The translations under genes and the position numbers were made by a program. From an uncultured Clostridium sp. (GTDB lineage Bacteria > Bacillota > Clostridia > TANB77 > CAG-508), in NCBI GenBank assembly GCA_900556345.1, contig USOM01000039.1, positions 1 to 7,347 on the forward strand: a stretch of 7,347 bases of DNA, read 5' to 3'. Shown piece after piece: positions 6,551 through 7,347 of this stretch; the stretch's first letter is position 1, and each line of letters opens with the position of its first letter. Under the pieces are notes generated by a model. It was not told the origin of the DNA, did no database searches, and saw nothing but the letters and a program-made list of their open reading frames with translations.

Positions 6551-6610
6551 ATTGGGGACCGTTTTTCTGATTGGGGACGGTTCTTTTTCGGAAAAGGAAC
6601 CGTCCCCAAT
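6551..6610. repeat. Palindromic intergenic repeat, copy C
   Basis: Bases 6570-6588 and 6592-6610 form a 19-bp inverted repeat with one mismatch (6584/6596) and a three-base centre. The core GGGGACGGTTCTTTTT is at 6573-6588. A half-unit beginning ATTGGGGAC at 6551 precedes it, and CTGATTGGGGAC occurs twice in direct orientation 19 bases apart. Outside the main stem, GACCGTTT (6557-6564) and AAACGATC (6619-6626) pair at seven of eight positions, giving a degenerate outer palindrome. It fills most of the 109-nt queA-rarA gap. It matches copy B over about 60 bases with roughly four differences, so the two are recent relatives. It has no T tract after the stem and is unlikely to be a canonical terminator. 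Confidence 0.85.
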
Positions 6611-6639
6611 GGAAAAAGAAACGATCTTAATAAGAAAAA

Positions 6640-7347
6640 TTATTTTATAAACATTGCATCTCCAAAGCTAAAAAATCTATACTTTTCCTCAACAGCTTTA
6701 TTATAAGCTTCTAAAATAAATTCTCTATCTGCCAAAGCTGAAACAAGCATAAGTAAAGTTGATTTTGGTAAATGGAAATTTGTAATTAATCCATCTACAC
6801 ATTTAAATTTATAACCTGGATAAATGTAAATTCCTGTATCTGATTCTATTTGTTTAACTAGTCCTGTATTTTCATCTGCTACAGTTTCCAAAACTCTACA
6901 AGATGTAGTTCCAACAGCTATAACTTTTTTACCATTTTTCTTTGTTTCATTTATTTTATCAACATCTTCTTGTTTGATATAAAAATGTTCTGTATGCATT
7001 TTGTGTTCTTCAATATTTTCCTCTTTTACAGGTCTAAAAGTTCCAATTCCAACGTGTAAAGTTACATTTGCAATTTTAATACCTTTTTCCTCAATTTTCT
7101 TTAAAAGTTCAGGTGTAAAATGCAATCCTGCAGTTGGTGCAGCAGCTGAACCTTCATATTTTGCATATACAGTTTGATATCTATCATTTTCTTTTAAACT
7201 TTCGTGAATATATGGTGGAAGTGGCATTAATCCAATTTGATCTAATATTTCATTAAAGATTCCATCATATTCAAATTTAACTTTTCTTGTTCCATCTTCT
7301 AAAACATCTAAAATTTCTGCTTTTAAAAGACCATCTCCAAATATAAC
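6640..7347 (-). CDS. queA: S-adenosylmethionine:tRNA ribosyltransferase-isomerase QueA, C-terminal part
   Basis: QueA transfers and isomerises the ribosyl group of S-adenosylmethionine onto preQ1 in tRNA, forming epoxyqueuosine at wobble position 34 of the GUN-anticodon tRNAs. The frame is open from the right edge to the TAA at 6640-6642, giving 235 residues of a protein usually near 340-360, so the N-terminal third is missing because of the window, not decay. Visible signatures, numbered from the edge, are VIFGDGLLKAEIL (1-13), GSAAAPTAGLHF (66-77), HVGIGTFRPV (98-107), TTSCRVLE (147-154) and GLITNFHLP (186-194), ending FSFGDAMFIK. The ATG at 7227 is internal: the conserved residues upstream of it are in frame. 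Queuosine genes such as tgt often follow queA, but here rarA follows after 109 nt occupied by repeat copy C. Confidence 0.95.
   Translation of the reverse strand, partial: VIFGDGLLKAEILDVLEDGTRKVKFEYDGIFNEILDQIGLMPLPPYIHESLKENDRYQTVYAKYEGSAAAPTAGLHFTPELLKKIEEKGIKIANVTLHVGIGTFRPVKEENIEEHKMHTEHFYIKQEDVDKINETKKNGKKVIAVGTTSCRVLETVADENTGLVKQIESDTGIYIYPGYKFKCVDGLITNFHLPKSTLLMLVSALADREFILEAYNKAVEEKYRFFSFGDAMFIK

Noticed and set aside
1665..6610. A CRISPR array or regularly spaced tandem repeat
   Set aside because: The three copies are separated by whole genes, vary in length and are palindromic; there are no regular spacers and no cas genes.
6611..6639. A promoter for rarA in the queA-rarA gap
   Set aside because: I looked for -35/-10 pairs on the minus strand between the queA stop and the rarA start. 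I found only A/T-rich runs and the repeat, with no well-spaced pair worth reporting.
6640..7227. queA as a complete 195-residue gene starting at ATG 7227
   Set aside because: The frame remains open upstream to the window edge and encodes conserved QueA sequence there (VIFGDGLLKAEIL), so the ATG is internal and the gene is truncated only by the window.

Overview
The window is a low-GC (by eye about 30% G+C) bacterial segment in which every supportable gene lies on the minus strand, so transcription runs from the high-coordinate end to the low-coordinate end. Strong Shine-Dalgarno sites (AAGGAG, AGGAGG), A/T-rich codon choice (AGA, ATA, TTA), the short archaeal-type prolyl-tRNA synthetase and the presence of ScpB point to a low-GC Firmicute, most likely a Clostridia-type organism, possibly an uncultured gut lineage. 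The taxonomic call is inference.

In order of transcription the genes are: queA (3' part only, cut by the right edge, 6640-7347), rarA/mgsA (5289-6530), rimO (3799-5196), an unrecognised 482-residue acidic protein (2328-3776), scpB (1705-2298), proS (203-1642), then a terminator (143-180) and the first 34 codons of a small unknown gene that runs off the left edge (1-103). The recognised genes are housekeeping: queuosine synthesis on tRNA, replication-fork maintenance, methylthiolation of ribosomal protein S12, chromosome condensation and tRNA-Pro charging. They share no single pathway. They look like a co-directional cluster, probably wholly or partly co-transcribed, with a translation and chromosome-maintenance flavour. 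The gaps are 109, 92, 22, 29, 62 and 99 nt.

The main unexplained structure is a family of short G/C-rich palindromic elements in an A/T-rich background. Each of the three longer gaps inside the cluster (queA-rarA, rarA-rimO, scpB-proS) is filled almost completely by one copy, while the two shortest gaps have none. All three copies contain the core GGGG(A/T)CGGTTCTTTTT. The copies at 5218-5278 and 6551-6610 are near-identical about 60-bp units, each a half-unit followed by a full palindrome. The first of these has a perfect inverted repeat with 28-bp arms. The copy at 1665-1697 is diverged. They resemble REP/BIME-like or MITE-like intergenic repeats. No transposase is in the window. These elements also create false N-terminal extensions of rimO and proS if the longest ORF is taken.

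The second point of interest is the unrecognised 482-residue protein between rimO and scpB, close to where a scpA gene might be expected. scpA itself is not next to scpB here. No tRNA, rRNA, CRISPR array, phage gene or complete insertion sequence is visible. No gene-free stretch exceeds 300 bases.
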